From contig NZ_CP116009.1 of NCBI RefSeq assembly GCF_027941915.1, positions 1,116,001 to 1,180,000 on the forward strand: a DNA stretch of 64,000 bases, written 5' to 3'. Below, piece by piece: positions 24,953-33,553 of this stretch; position 1 is the first letter of the stretch; every line of letters starts with the position of its first letter. Position numbers and translations under genes: made by a program. The notes beneath the pieces are model-generated. The model was not told the origin of the DNA and ran no database searches. It worked only from the letters and a program-made list of their open reading frames with translations. This DNA comes from Ramlibacter tataouinensis. GTDB taxonomy: Bacteria; Pseudomonadota; Gammaproteobacteria; Burkholderiales; Burkholderiaceae_C.

Positions 24953-26233
24953 TCATCCATAAAACCAGCGTGCCGGCACCAGCACCAGGCTGGGAAAGAA
25001 CACTAGCAGGAACAGCACGGCGAACTGCGCGAGCATGAAGGGCCAGGCGCCGCGAGTCACCGCGTCCATGCTCACCTTGCCCACGCCGGCGACCGTGCTC
25101 AGCACCGTGCCGACCGGCGGCGTGATCAGCCCGATGGCGTTGTTGATCATGAACAGCACGCCGAAGTAGACCGGGTCGATGCCGGCAGCCCGCACCAGCG
25201 GCATGAACACTGGCGTGAGGATCAGGATGGTCGGCGTCATGTCCATGGCCGTGCCCACCAGGATGGTCACGACCATCATCGCAATCAGCAGCAGCGTCGG
25301 GCGGTCCAGCAGGGGCTGCAGCACGCCGATCAGTTCCGCAGGCAGGTTGGCCACCGTGATCATCCAGGCCGCGACCATGGCCGCCGCTACCAGGAACATG
25401 ATGACGGCGGTGGTCTGCGCGGCGGCCAGGAACAGCCCGAACAGCTGCGACCACTTCAGTTCGCGGTACACGACCATTGCGATGAACAGCGCGTACATCG
25501 CAGCGACGACGGCGGCCTCGGTGGGCGTGAACACGCCGAACCTCAGGCCGACCACCACGATCACCGGCAGCCCCAGCGCGAACAGCGCGTCGCGTGCAGC
25601 CGAAAGCACCTCGGGCCAGGACGCCCGCGGCTGTGCCTCCACCTTCTCGCGGCGCACCAGCAGCCACCACGTGATCCACAGCGCGGCGCCCAGCATCAGC
25701 CCGGGGGCGATGCCGGCCATGAACAGGCGCGAGATCGAGACGTTGGCGGCCACCCCGAAGACGATGAAGCCGATTGACGGCGGGATGATGGGCGCGATGA
25801 TGGCCGCGGACGACAGCAGGCCAGCCGAGCGCGCGGGGTCGTAGCCGGCGCGCTTCATCATCGGCAGCAGCAGGGCCGACAGGGCTGCCGCGTCGGCCAC
25901 CGCCGATCCCGACAGCGCCGCCATGAACACGGCTGCCATGATCCCCACGTAGCCGAGGCCGCCCTTGACGTGGCCGACCAGCGTCATCGCGAAGGCCACG
26001 ATGCGGCGCGACAGGCCGCCGGCGTTCATGATCTCGCCGGCCAGCATGAAGAAGGGAACCGCCAGGAGCGGGAAGCTGTTGGCGCCCTCGGCCAGGTTCT
26101 GCGCCAGGATCTGCGCGTCGAACATGTCCATGTGCCACATCAGCGCGGCGCCGCTGACCAGCAGCCCGAAGCCGATCGGCACCCCGATGGCCATGGAGCC
26201 GAGCAGGGCGACGAGGAAGATGGTGATGATCAT
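24953..26233 (-). CDS. TRAP transporter large permease (DctM)
   Basis: A 426-residue membrane protein with the 12-helix DctM layout. It starts MIITIFLVALLGSMAIGVPI and contains PLLAVPFFMLAGEIMNAGG, the conserved AGEIM segment, and GLITPPVGTVLSTVAGVGK near the C-terminus. It couples sodium flux to substrate import with the small permease and the DctP receptor. The start overlaps the small permease stop by four bases. It is the last gene of an operon that begins with the DctP receptor. Confidence 0.93.
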   Translation of the reverse strand: MIITIFLVALLGSMAIGVPIGFGLLVSGAALMWHMDMFDAQILAQNLAEGANSFPLLAVPFFMLAGEIMNAGGLSRRIVAFAMTLVGHVKGGLGYVGIMAAVFMAALSGSAVADAAALSALLLPMMKRAGYDPARSAGLLSSAAIIAPIIPPSIGFIVFGVAANVSISRLFMAGIAPGLMLGAALWITWWLLVRREKVEAQPRASWPEVLSAARDALFALGLPVIVVVGLRFGVFTPTEAAVVAAMYALFIAMVVYRELKWSQLFGLFLAAAQTTAVIMFLVAAAMVAAWMITVANLPAELIGVLQPLLDRPTLLLIAMMVVTILVGTAMDMTPTILILTPVFMPLVRAAGIDPVYFGVLFMINNAIGLITPPVGTVLSTVAGVGKVSMDAVTRGAWPFMLAQFAVLFLLVFFPSLVLVPARWFYG

Positions 26234-26772
26234 TTGGGGGCCTCGAAGGAGGTGGAGTGCGGCGCGTCGTCTTCCTCGCCGACACCCACGAGGTCAGCGG
26301 GCGACAGGCGCCCGCGAACCAGGCGCCAGAGCTCGTGCAGCAGCACCAACCCCGCCAGCACGGCGAACAGCACCGAGCTGGCATAGAAAAGGGACATCGG
26401 CGCCTCCGTCACGGCGCTGGTGGTCTGGCGGTTCAGCAGGGTCTGCTTCCAGCCGCCCTGGGCGACGAGCCAGCACACGCCCAGCATCAGCACGCGCGAG
26501 GCGCCGAAGCAGGCCTTCCGGGCGGCAGGCCCGAGCCGCATGGTCAGCGCGTTGGTGCCCAGGTGACGGTGGCTGCGCAAGGCCACGAACGAACCGAGGA
26601 ACGTCATCCAGACGAACAGCCAGCGCGACAACTCCTCCGACACCGTGATGCCGGAGTTGAAGCCGTAGCGCAGCACCACGTTGCCGAACACCATCGCCAC
26701 CATGGCGGCCAGGCAGGCCACCATCAGCAGCGAGAAGAGGCGGCAGATCCAGTCGACCAGTGCCGTGACCAT
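26230..26772 (-). CDS. TRAP transporter small permease (DctQ)
   Basis: A 180-residue protein with four helices. The family signature FGNVVLRYGFNSGITVSEEL followed by SRWLFVWMTFLGSFVALRS is clear. It forms the membrane complex with DctM. Its ATG overlaps the stop of the upstream flavin-dehydrogenase gene (TGATG) and its stop overlaps the DctM start, so translation is coupled on both sides. Confidence 0.9.
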   Translation of the reverse strand: MVTALVDWICRLFSLLMVACLAAMVAMVFGNVVLRYGFNSGITVSEELSRWLFVWMTFLGSFVALRSHRHLGTNALTMRLGPAARKACFGASRVLMLGVCWLVAQGGWKQTLLNRQTTSAVTEAPMSLFYASSVLFAVLAGLVLLHELWRLVRGRLSPADLVGVGEEDDAPHSTSFEAPK

Positions 26773-28526
26773 CAGCGTGTCTCCGAGAGTGCAGGGGATT
26801 GGGGATGGGCGGCGGACTGCGCCGCCGCCAGTGCCGCCGCATACGCGAACACGACGGCCGGGCCGAGATTGATGCCCGGGCCGGGATAGGCGCTGCCCAT
26901 CACCGATTGCATGTCGTTACCGACCGCGTACAGCCCGGGGATGAGCGAGCTGCCCGCATGATGCAGCACGCGCGCACTGGCATCGGTCACCAGGCCGCGG
27001 CTGCACGCAATGTCGGCCACCTGCAGGCGCACCGCGAACCAGGGGCCTGCCGCCAGCGGACGCAGGGTGGGGTTGGGCGCATGGGCGGGGTCGCCCAGGT
27101 TGCGCTGGTAGGCGTTGCGCCCGCGCCCGAAATCCGCGTCCGTGCCCGATGCGGCCAGCGCGTTGAATCGGGCCACGGTGCGCTCCAGCGTGGCCGCCGG
27201 AACGCCGATGGCCGCAGCCATCGCCGTACAGGAGTCGGCACGCACGATGTAGCCCTCGCGCAGGAAGCGGCGCAGCCCTGCCCCCCCGGGCCGCACCATG
27301 CCCAGACCGTAGTGGCGCAGCGCGGCAGCGTCGGCGATCAGCCACGCATGGCCGGGCAGCCCATGCCGCGCCGCATGGGCGAGGAGTGCCTCGCCGAACA
27401 GGTGGTAGGAGGTGCTCTCGTCGACGAAGCGCTCGCCGCGACCGTCCACCACCAGGGTGCCGGGCTTGGCCCGGTCCAGCACGAAATGAGGGAACACCGC
27501 CTTGCTGCCGTCCGGGCGCCTGCGCACCGACACCGGCGCCCAGCAGGCGCTGCTGCCCGGCGAGCCATCCGGCGCGCTGCGGTCCGTCAGCCGGGCGCCG
27601 AGGCGTAGGGCGTCGTCCAGCAGTTCGCCGCCGGAGGTGCCGGCCCGCGGCGTGTCCGTGACCATGGGGGGCAGCCAGCGGCTGCGCCAGTGCGGATGGT
27701 CGTTGAAGCCGCCGCCCGCCATGACCACGCCGCAACGGGACGAGAGGGAGAGGTCCTGCCCTTGCCGCCGCACGGCGAGGCCGGTCACGCGGCCGTCGGC
27801 GGTGACCAGGCGCAGCGCGGGCGTGTCCGTCCACACCGGCACCCCGCGGCGGCGCAGCGACAGCAGCAAGCGGCCCACCAGCGCATTGCCCAGCACCAGT
27901 CGCGTGCCGCGGCGATGCCGCAGCCGGTCGATGGCGTGTCGGCCCAGCAGGCGCACCGAGTACCGCAGCGAAGCCCAGGACCGGGTCAGGTTCAGCAGGT
28001 GGCCGATGTCGATGCGGTCCACCATCATCCCGCCGAGCACGGTGAATTCGGGGATCGGTGGCCGCACGCGCGCCAGGTCCGCGCCCAGCAAGCGGCCGTC
28101 GAACGGCAGGCACTCCAGCACCCGACCGCGCACCGTGCTGCCTGGCAGGTTGGACAGGTAGTCCGGATGGTGCGCGAAAGCGCGCAGGCGTACGGCCGTG
28201 TCGCGCTCCAGCTCCTCGACCGCCCGCGGCGCGAGGTCCAGGAAGGCGTCGCGCAGCGCGCTGGAGCTGCCGTCGCCCACCGCGGCTTGCAGATAGCGCG
28301 CTGCCTGCTCGCGCGTGTCGCCGGTCCCCGCTGCGTGCCCGGTGCCCGGGACCCACAAGGCGCCCGCTGACAACGCGCTGGTGCCGCCCACCCAGGGGCT
28401 CTTCTCGACCACCAGTACGCTCAAGCCAAGCTGCGAGGCGAAGAGCGCTGTCGACAGCCCGGCGCAGCCGGCGCCGACGACGAGCAGGTCAAACGCCTCG
28501 ACCTCCGCGTGGTCGCGGGACGTCAT
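26772..28526 (-). CDS. FAD-dependent oxidoreductase of the 3-ketosteroid dehydrogenase/fumarate reductase family
   Basis: A 584-residue flavoprotein. The dinucleotide site is DLLVVGAGCAGLSTALFASQ, followed by VEKSPWVGGTSALSAGALWVP, a stretch typical of 3-ketosteroid delta-1-dehydrogenases and flavocytochrome c reductases. The end shows AYPGPGINLGPAVVFAYAAA, the flavin-binding close. These enzymes introduce or reduce a C-C double bond next to a carbonyl. It sits between the isomerase-like gene and the TRAP permeases, so it likely acts on the imported compound or its derivative. The substrate is unknown; steroid use is not implied by the neighbours. Confidence 0.85.
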   Translation of the reverse strand: MTSRDHAEVEAFDLLVVGAGCAGLSTALFASQLGLSVLVVEKSPWVGGTSALSAGALWVPGTGHAAGTGDTREQAARYLQAAVGDGSSSALRDAFLDLAPRAVEELERDTAVRLRAFAHHPDYLSNLPGSTVRGRVLECLPFDGRLLGADLARVRPPIPEFTVLGGMMVDRIDIGHLLNLTRSWASLRYSVRLLGRHAIDRLRHRRGTRLVLGNALVGRLLLSLRRRGVPVWTDTPALRLVTADGRVTGLAVRRQGQDLSLSSRCGVVMAGGGFNDHPHWRSRWLPPMVTDTPRAGTSGGELLDDALRLGARLTDRSAPDGSPGSSACWAPVSVRRRPDGSKAVFPHFVLDRAKPGTLVVDGRGERFVDESTSYHLFGEALLAHAARHGLPGHAWLIADAAALRHYGLGMVRPGGAGLRRFLREGYIVRADSCTAMAAAIGVPAATLERTVARFNALAASGTDADFGRGRNAYQRNLGDPAHAPNPTLRPLAAGPWFAVRLQVADIACSRGLVTDASARVLHHAGSSLIPGLYAVGNDMQSVMGSAYPGPGINLGPAVVFAYAAALAAAQSAAHPQSPALSETR

Positions 28527-29404
28527 GCCGCCCTCCTGTCGCCTGGAAGGTCACGCAATGGACGGCGTCCCACCTCGTGCAGGAGGGTCTCCGTCGCCTC
28601 GCGCAGGCGGCGCGCCCGCTCGAGGGGCGGCGGGCGATGGCGCAGGGGCGCTTCGATGCTGACCGTCGTGCCATCGGGCAATTGGCGCAGCATCCCGCGC
28701 AGGTCCAGCCCGCCCTCTCCCGGCACCATGCGCGCCTCGCGCGCCTGGAACAGCAGTTCGTCTTGCATGGCCGGTTTTCGCGCCGGGGCGTCGCAGATCT
28801 GGAAGTAGGACCAGTCGCCCGCGCGCAGTTGCGCCAGGTCGGCGGCGCAGGCACCGCTGCGATCGAGGTGGATGGCATCGACGATGACGCCGCAGCCGGC
28901 GAAGTCGCCGGCGCTCCGCACCACGCGCAACGCCGCACCCAGGTTGGCGATGCCGCGCCATGGCATGAATTCCAGTCCCAGGGCCAGGCCGTGCGGCTGC
29001 GCGAGTTCGGACAGGGCGGCCAGTCGCTCCGCCATGCGGGACGCGTCGGCGCCATTGCCCGCAACGAGCACACGGCGCGCACCCAGCCGGGCGGCGGCCT
29101 CGAACAAGGGTTCGAACGCCGCTACGTCGCTGTCCTCCTCCAGGGCGACCAGCTCGACGTCGTGCACCTGCACGCCCAGGTCCGCCATGCGGACCAGCGT
29201 CTCGCCCATCATCGGCGCTCGGCCGGCAGCCGTGGACAACATCGGGAACACGTGCTGGCCCGGCACGGCGGGCGCCAGGCGCAGCCCCACCAGGCCGAAG
29301 CCCGCGGCCGCGGCGGTCTCCACCACCTCCGGCGGGGACAATTCCAGGACCGTCAGGTGCGCCAGCGCGAGCGGATGCGCGCAGGGCCGGGAAGCGGGCG
29401 TCAT
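28523..29404 (-). CDS. Sugar phosphate isomerase/epimerase-like TIM-barrel protein
   Basis: A 293-residue protein of the AP-endonuclease-2/xylose-isomerase-like TIM barrel family, as in IolE and related enzymes. The metal-site strands are visible: GLALGLEFMPW (glutamate), GVIVDAIHLDRSG (aspartate and histidine), YFQICDAP and a late STIEAPL-like strand (TVSIEAPLRH). The start at MTPASRP overlaps the preceding stop (ATGA); an earlier in-frame ATG is less likely. The stop overlaps the start of the flavin enzyme. It probably isomerises, dehydrates or epimerises a polyhydroxylated intermediate. Confidence 0.82.
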   Translation of the reverse strand: MTPASRPCAHPLALAHLTVLELSPPEVVETAAAAGFGLVGLRLAPAVPGQHVFPMLSTAAGRAPMMGETLVRMADLGVQVHDVELVALEEDSDVAAFEPLFEAAARLGARRVLVAGNGADASRMAERLAALSELAQPHGLALGLEFMPWRGIANLGAALRVVRSAGDFAGCGVIVDAIHLDRSGACAADLAQLRAGDWSYFQICDAPARKPAMQDELLFQAREARMVPGEGGLDLRGMLRQLPDGTTVSIEAPLRHRPPPLERARRLREATETLLHEVGRRPLRDLPGDRRAA

Positions 29405-30129
29405 GCAGCGGCTTGCGCGCAACCCAGCGGGTCGGTGACGCCGCTCACGTCCTGCAGGTCCTGCGGCACGGCCGAGACCGCGAGTTCGTAGAGGCCCTGT
29501 GCGATGTCCGTGGCGCCCAGGCCGTCCAGTGCCGGTGCGGAAAGCTCCCCCTGGTCCAGCGCGTGCAGCACGGCGCGGTCATAGCCGCTGACCAACAACA
29601 CCCAGTCGGCCACCCGGTCGCCGCCGCGCAGCTTCTGTTCCGTGGTGGCGGCGATCGCGGGCGGCCGGTGGCGTAGCAGGTGCGCGCCGTTGATCCCGGG
29701 ACGCAGTGGCAGTGCTTCCACCAGGCCGCGCAACGCGGCGCGCAGCGCCTCTGCCGTTTCCGGCGTGCGCGGCGACAGGCGCACCGACATCACATGGCCC
29801 GCCGCGTAGGCACCGCGGGACTCCAGCACCTCGCACTGGCTGCGCACCATGTGCCGGTGCAGCGGCATCATGCGTGTCGACCACGGCGTAGGCGCGTTCA
29901 GCCGGTCCAGGTACGGTTGCGAAGACAGGACCGAGTGGTCCGCCAGTTCGTAGGTCACCAGCACGCCGGGGCCGCCGTCGACCTGCCGCCAGCGGCTCGC
30001 GCGCCGGAAGCCGGGGATGCCCAGGCGTTCGGGGAAATGCTCGTGCGAGTGCCAGTGCTGGAAGTCGGCGCCATGCGGCGCCTCGACCTCCCACCACATG
30101 GCCAGCGCCGCCTTGCCCAGCAGCGCCAT
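29401..30129 (-). CDS. Protein of unknown function, probably dimeric alpha/beta-barrel fold
   Basis: A 242-residue protein that I do not recognise by name. Two halves of similar size are visible. The first has WHSHEHFPERLGIPGFRRAS, VTYELAD and a proline/arginine-rich stretch, as in ferredoxin-like dimeric alpha/beta-barrel (EthD, DABB) domains. The second has GINGAHLLRH, DWVLLVSGYD and a helical end. It may therefore be a duplicated DABB protein. It starts two bases after the DctP receptor ends and overlaps the isomerase start, so it is firmly part of the TRAP operon and probably acts on the imported compound. Confidence 0.65.
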   Translation of the reverse strand: MALLGKAALAMWWEVEAPHGADFQHWHSHEHFPERLGIPGFRRASRWRQVDGGPGVLVTYELADHSVLSSQPYLDRLNAPTPWSTRMMPLHRHMVRSQCEVLESRGAYAAGHVMSVRLSPRTPETAEALRAALRGLVEALPLRPGINGAHLLRHRPPAIAATTEQKLRGGDRVADWVLLVSGYDRAVLHALDQGELSAPALDGLGATDIAQGLYELAVSAVPQDLQDVSGVTDPLGCAQAAA

Positions 30130-30131
30130 GC

Positions 30132-31157
30132 TTATTTCGCGCCGCGGATCCGCGCCAGTTCGGCCGCGACCTGCTTGTAGACCGACTCGCCGACTTCCTT
30201 GGCGAACTTGTCGATCACGGGCTGCGCCTTCTGGCGCATGCGGGCCATCTCGGCCGCCGGCACCTCATTGACCTGCATGGCCTTCTTCAGCGTGTCGATC
30301 GACTTGTCCTCCTGCGCCAGCGCCGCCTTGCGCTGGAACTGCTTGGCCTCCTCGGACGCTTCGCGGATGATGCGGCGCTCGGCCTCGGACATGGCGTCCC
30401 ACGTCTTCTTGCTCATGAGGAGCGGCATGCCCGTGTAGAAGTGGCGGGTGAGCGAGAGGTACTTCTGCACTTCCTGGAAGCGCGCCGACTCGATCACGCC
30501 CAGCGGGTTGTCCTGGCCGTCGATGGCCTTGGATTCCAGCGCGCCGTAGACCTCGCCGAAGGTCATGGGCACCGGGTTGGCGCCCAGCGCGCTGAACAGC
30601 TCCACATACACCGGCGAGCCGATCACGCGCAGCTTCAGGCCCTGGATGTCCTCGATCTTCGTGATGGGACGGCGGCTGTTGGTGATGTGGCGGAAACCGA
30701 GGTCCCACACGCCGAGGCCGACGACGCCGTGCGGCTGCAGGTCGTCCATCAGCTTGCGGCCGATAGGGCCGTCGGCGATGGCGTTCGCTTCCTGCACGTT
30801 GTCGAACAAGAACGGCAGGTCGAACACCATCTGCTGCTTGTCGATGGACGCGACGATGCCGGTGGCCATGGACGTGAAGTCCAGCGTGCCGCCGCGGATG
30901 GCCGAGAGGTTCTGCGGATCGCTACCCAGCACGGCGCCGGGGAACAGCTGGACCTTCATCTTGCCGCCGCTCTTCTGCGCCACGACGTCGGCGAACTTCT
31001 GCGCCCCCTGGCCGAACGGATGGTCCTTGGCCAGGCTGAAGGCGAAGCGCAGGTTTCGCTCCTTGATGTCCTGCGATTGCACGGAGGCCGCCCCCAGCAG
31101 CGCGGCGCCGGCGGCGAGTGCCACGAAGGCGCGTCGGAAGGTGTTCGTCGTTTTCAT
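30132..31157 (-). CDS. TRAP transporter periplasmic receptor (DctP)
   Basis: A 341-residue receptor with signal peptide FRRAFVALAAGAALLGAASV. The mature part has LRFAFSLAKDHPFGQGAQKF, the family's FPGAVLGSD, IQGLKLRVIGSPVYVELFSA with the arginine that binds the substrate carboxylate, and ALESKAIDGQDNPLG. AGGAGACA precedes the ATG, and an upstream in-frame ATG was rejected because the signal peptide starts here. First gene of the operon; the ligand is presumably an organic acid, as for most DctP receptors. Confidence 0.93.
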   Translation of the reverse strand: MKTTNTFRRAFVALAAGAALLGAASVQSQDIKERNLRFAFSLAKDHPFGQGAQKFADVVAQKSGGKMKVQLFPGAVLGSDPQNLSAIRGGTLDFTSMATGIVASIDKQQMVFDLPFLFDNVQEANAIADGPIGRKLMDDLQPHGVVGLGVWDLGFRHITNSRRPITKIEDIQGLKLRVIGSPVYVELFSALGANPVPMTFGEVYGALESKAIDGQDNPLGVIESARFQEVQKYLSLTRHFYTGMPLLMSKKTWDAMSEAERRIIREASEEAKQFQRKAALAQEDKSIDTLKKAMQVNEVPAAEMARMRQKAQPVIDKFAKEVGESVYKQVAAELARIRGAK

Positions 31158-31208
31158 TGCAATGTCTCCTCTAGGCTGTTTCAGGAAAGCGCGGATGATG
31201 CCAAAATG

Positions 31209-31223
31209 TTGAAAGATGTTCAA
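31209..31223. promoter_or_regulatory. Candidate IclR operator, site 1
   Basis: TTGAA and TTCAA form inverted arms around AGATG in the divergent promoter region between the DctP and IclR genes. A second site with the same half-sites follows. Confidence 0.45.
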
Positions 31224-31236
31224 GAACAATATGACG

Positions 31237-31249
31237 TTCAACTTTTGAA
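31237..31249. promoter_or_regulatory. Candidate IclR operator, site 2
   Basis: TTCAA and TTGAA form inverted arms around CTT. It shares half-sites with site 1 fourteen bases away; the pair would suit binding by an IclR tetramer. Confidence 0.45.
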
Positions 31250-31299
31250 TGGTTATGATCCCGCTCCAGATCGCCTGACTTCACCCAAGGGAGCGCACC

Positions 31300-32151
31300 A
31301 TGAGCGGCTCACTCGAAAAATCGCTCGCCATCCTGGAATACCTGGCCGGTTGTCCCGACGGTGCACCGCTGGTGCAGATCGCGACCGAGCTGAACCAGCT
31401 GCGCAGCGGCTGCCACCGCACCCTTCACGAGCTGATGCGCTTCGGCTACGTGCGCCAGCTGCCGCAGCGGGGTGACTATGCGCTGACCACCAAGCTCGTA
31501 TCGCTAGGCATGAGCTACCTGAGCCGCTCGGGTGTGGTCGATATCGCCCAGCCCGTTATCAACCGGCTCGCGGAGGCCACCGAGGAACTGGTCCGCCTTG
31601 CCATCGTGGACGGCGAGCGCCTGACGCTCGTGGCCAAGGCGCAGGGCGCCAAGTCGGGGCTCAAGTACGACCCGGACATGGGGATCGACCTGCGGCTGTC
31701 GTGCAGCGCCGCCGGCCATGCGTGGCTGATGACGCTGGACGAGGACACCGCGATCGGATACGTCACGCGCCAGGGCATGGGCGACCCGCGGCACTACGGG
31801 CCTAATGCGCCCACCAGCGTCAAGGCACTGCTGGCCATGCTCAAGGAGCACCGCAAGCTCGGCTACAGCGTGATTCAGGACGTGTACGCGCCCGGCATGA
31901 GCTCGATGGCGGCGCCCGTGGCCCGGCCCGGCGAGCCGGCCACCGGCGTCATCGTCGTCGCCGGTCCGTCCTCGCGGCTCACGCACGAGCGCATGCGGGC
32001 GTTCGCGCCCTTGCTGCAGGCAGCCACCGCGGAGCTGGCCGCCGCTGCGCATGCATCGCCCCTGCTCAAGGCCGCCAACCTGGGAACCTGGGGCAACGTG
32101 AGCGAGACCGCGGCACGCCGCAAGGCGCGGACGCCGGCAACCCATTCCTAG
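31300..32151 (+). CDS. IclR-family transcriptional regulator
   Basis: A 283-residue regulator. The N-terminal winged helix is SLEKSLAILEYLAGCPDGAP, with VQIATELNQLRSGCHRTLHE as helix-turn-helix. The effector domain follows, with YDPDMGIDLRLSCSAAGHAW and SVIQDVYAPGMSSMAAPV. It is divergent from the TRAP operon and separated from it by 142 bases that hold two TTGAA/TTCAA palindromes. By position it controls that operon, probably in answer to the imported acid or an early intermediate. Confidence 0.9.
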   Translation: MSGSLEKSLAILEYLAGCPDGAPLVQIATELNQLRSGCHRTLHELMRFGYVRQLPQRGDYALTTKLVSLGMSYLSRSGVVDIAQPVINRLAEATEELVRLAIVDGERLTLVAKAQGAKSGLKYDPDMGIDLRLSCSAAGHAWLMTLDEDTAIGYVTRQGMGDPRHYGPNAPTSVKALLAMLKEHRKLGYSVIQDVYAPGMSSMAAPVARPGEPATGVIVVAGPSSRLTHERMRAFAPLLQAATAELAAAAHASPLLKAANLGTWGNVSETAARRKARTPATHS

Positions 32152-32236
32152 GAAGGCGCGCTTCGGACGTAATGCATCGTCCGTTCTCGGCGGGGTGATC
32201 TTCCTAGCGCCCCTCTGCACGAATGAACAACCCCGA

Positions 32237-33175
32237 ATGACAGACGCTGGCACCACGCTCGAACTCCTCCCACGCGACCTGACCCCGTACCGGGCCGGCA
32301 ATACCGGCATCCCCTACGTGCACCGTTTCGACTCGGGGCGCCCCGGTCCACACGTGCTGATCAACGCGCTCACGCACGGCAATGAGTTCTGCGGGATGGT
32401 CGCCGCCACGCATCTGCTCGACCGTGAAGTGCGACCGCTGCGCGGCGTGCTCACCGTGAGCTTCGCGAATGTCGACGCGTACGAGTCGTTCGCGCCAGAC
32501 GACCCGTTCGCGAGCCGACAGCTGGTGCACAACATGAACCGCATCTGGTCGCCGGATTGGCTCGAAGGCGGCGAGAACAGCCCCGAGCTGCGCCGCGCGC
32601 GCGCGCTGCGGCCGGTGCTTGCGGCCGCGGACCACATCCTCGACCTCCATTCGACCTCGCAGTCGGTCGAACCCTTCTGGGTGTATCCGGCCTTCGACCG
32701 CAATGCCCGCGCCGCCTCGGCCATCGGTGTGCCGGCCATCCATCTCGTGATGCCGGACGGCCTCGGCACCGGCACGCCCGTCATCCAGCACGGCCGCCAT
32801 GGCGATCCGCACTCGGACGGTGTCGCGCTCGTTGCGGAATGCGGCCAGCACTTCCTGCAAGCCACCGGCGAGCTCGCGGTCGAGGTCGCCCTCCGATTCA
32901 TCGCGCATTTCGGGTTGATCGACGCGGACCCGGGCTGGGCGCCCCCCGCACCGCCACGGCGTTACGAGCTGCTCTCCACTGAAGTCGTGCGGGATGGGCG
33001 GGTGCAGTTCTCGCGCCCGGTGGTCGGCATGGAAACGTTCGCGCGCGGGGAAATGATCGCCACCGATGGCGGACACGAAATCCGCTCGCCGTGCGACGGC
33101 TGCACGATCTTCATGCCGACGCGCAAGGCCATCGTCGGCCGCGAGCTCGTCTACCTCACGCGTCCGCTGCCCTGA
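32237..33175 (+). CDS. Succinylglutamate desuccinylase/aspartoacylase-family zinc acylase
   Basis: A 312-residue zinc-dependent deacylase. The zinc ligands are in THGNEFCG (His and Glu) and ILDLHSTS (His). The catalytic glutamate is likely that of LVAECGQHF. The C-terminal beta domain (ETFARGEMIATDGGHEI) resembles aspartoacylase-like proteins of the AstE group. Family members hydrolyse N-acyl amino acids or amides. The start is the ATG at MTDAGTT. It is near the IclR gene on the same strand but unlinked to the TRAP operon; the substrate is unknown. Confidence 0.85.
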   Translation: MTDAGTTLELLPRDLTPYRAGNTGIPYVHRFDSGRPGPHVLINALTHGNEFCGMVAATHLLDREVRPLRGVLTVSFANVDAYESFAPDDPFASRQLVHNMNRIWSPDWLEGGENSPELRRARALRPVLAAADHILDLHSTSQSVEPFWVYPAFDRNARAASAIGVPAIHLVMPDGLGTGTPVIQHGRHGDPHSDGVALVAECGQHFLQATGELAVEVALRFIAHFGLIDADPGWAPPAPPRRYELLSTEVVRDGRVQFSRPVVGMETFARGEMIATDGGHEIRSPCDGCTIFMPTRKAIVGRELVYLTRPLP

Positions 33176-33211
33176 GACGATGCAGGCTACGCGAAGCGAA
33201 CCGCCGCCGCA

Positions 33212-33466
33212 TCAGTCGGGCCTGAACGTTGAGCCAAACTTGATCGCGTCGGCCTCCAGCTCGAAAGTGGCCAGCTGCCCGTTCTTTGCGTCGGCGAGCC
33301 GATGCGCTGCGAACAGGCTGTACTTTCCTTGCAGGTCGAAGCTGGGCAAGTCGACGAGTGCGTAGGGATGGGGCACGAACACCTCGTGCAGGAAGACCTC
33401 GCGGTGCCGGTTGCGCGGCGAAGGAAAGAGCTTGTACTCGGGCGTGGTGAAGGCGGCTTCAGGCAT
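33212..33466 (-). CDS. Conserved-looking hypothetical protein, 84 residues
   Basis: A small soluble protein reading MPEAAFTTPEYKLFPSPRNR and later YALVDLPSFDLQGKYSLFAA. The mixed hydrophobic and charged pattern and codon usage look like a real gene, and no competing gene occupies the other strand. The ribosome site is weak. It lies 87 bases after the ArnT-like gene and might be the last gene of that operon. No family recognised. Confidence 0.5.
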   Translation of the reverse strand: MPEAAFTTPEYKLFPSPRNRHREVFLHEVFVPHPYALVDLPSFDLQGKYSLFAAHRLADAKNGQLATFELEADAIKFGSTFRPD

Positions 33467-33553
33467 GCCGCCAGCTTAGCCCAGCGCGAACGCGCGAGGA
33501 GCGTCGGCCGCTTGCGACGCAGGCCGGCGGGAACCGCCGCTTGTCGACCTTCT

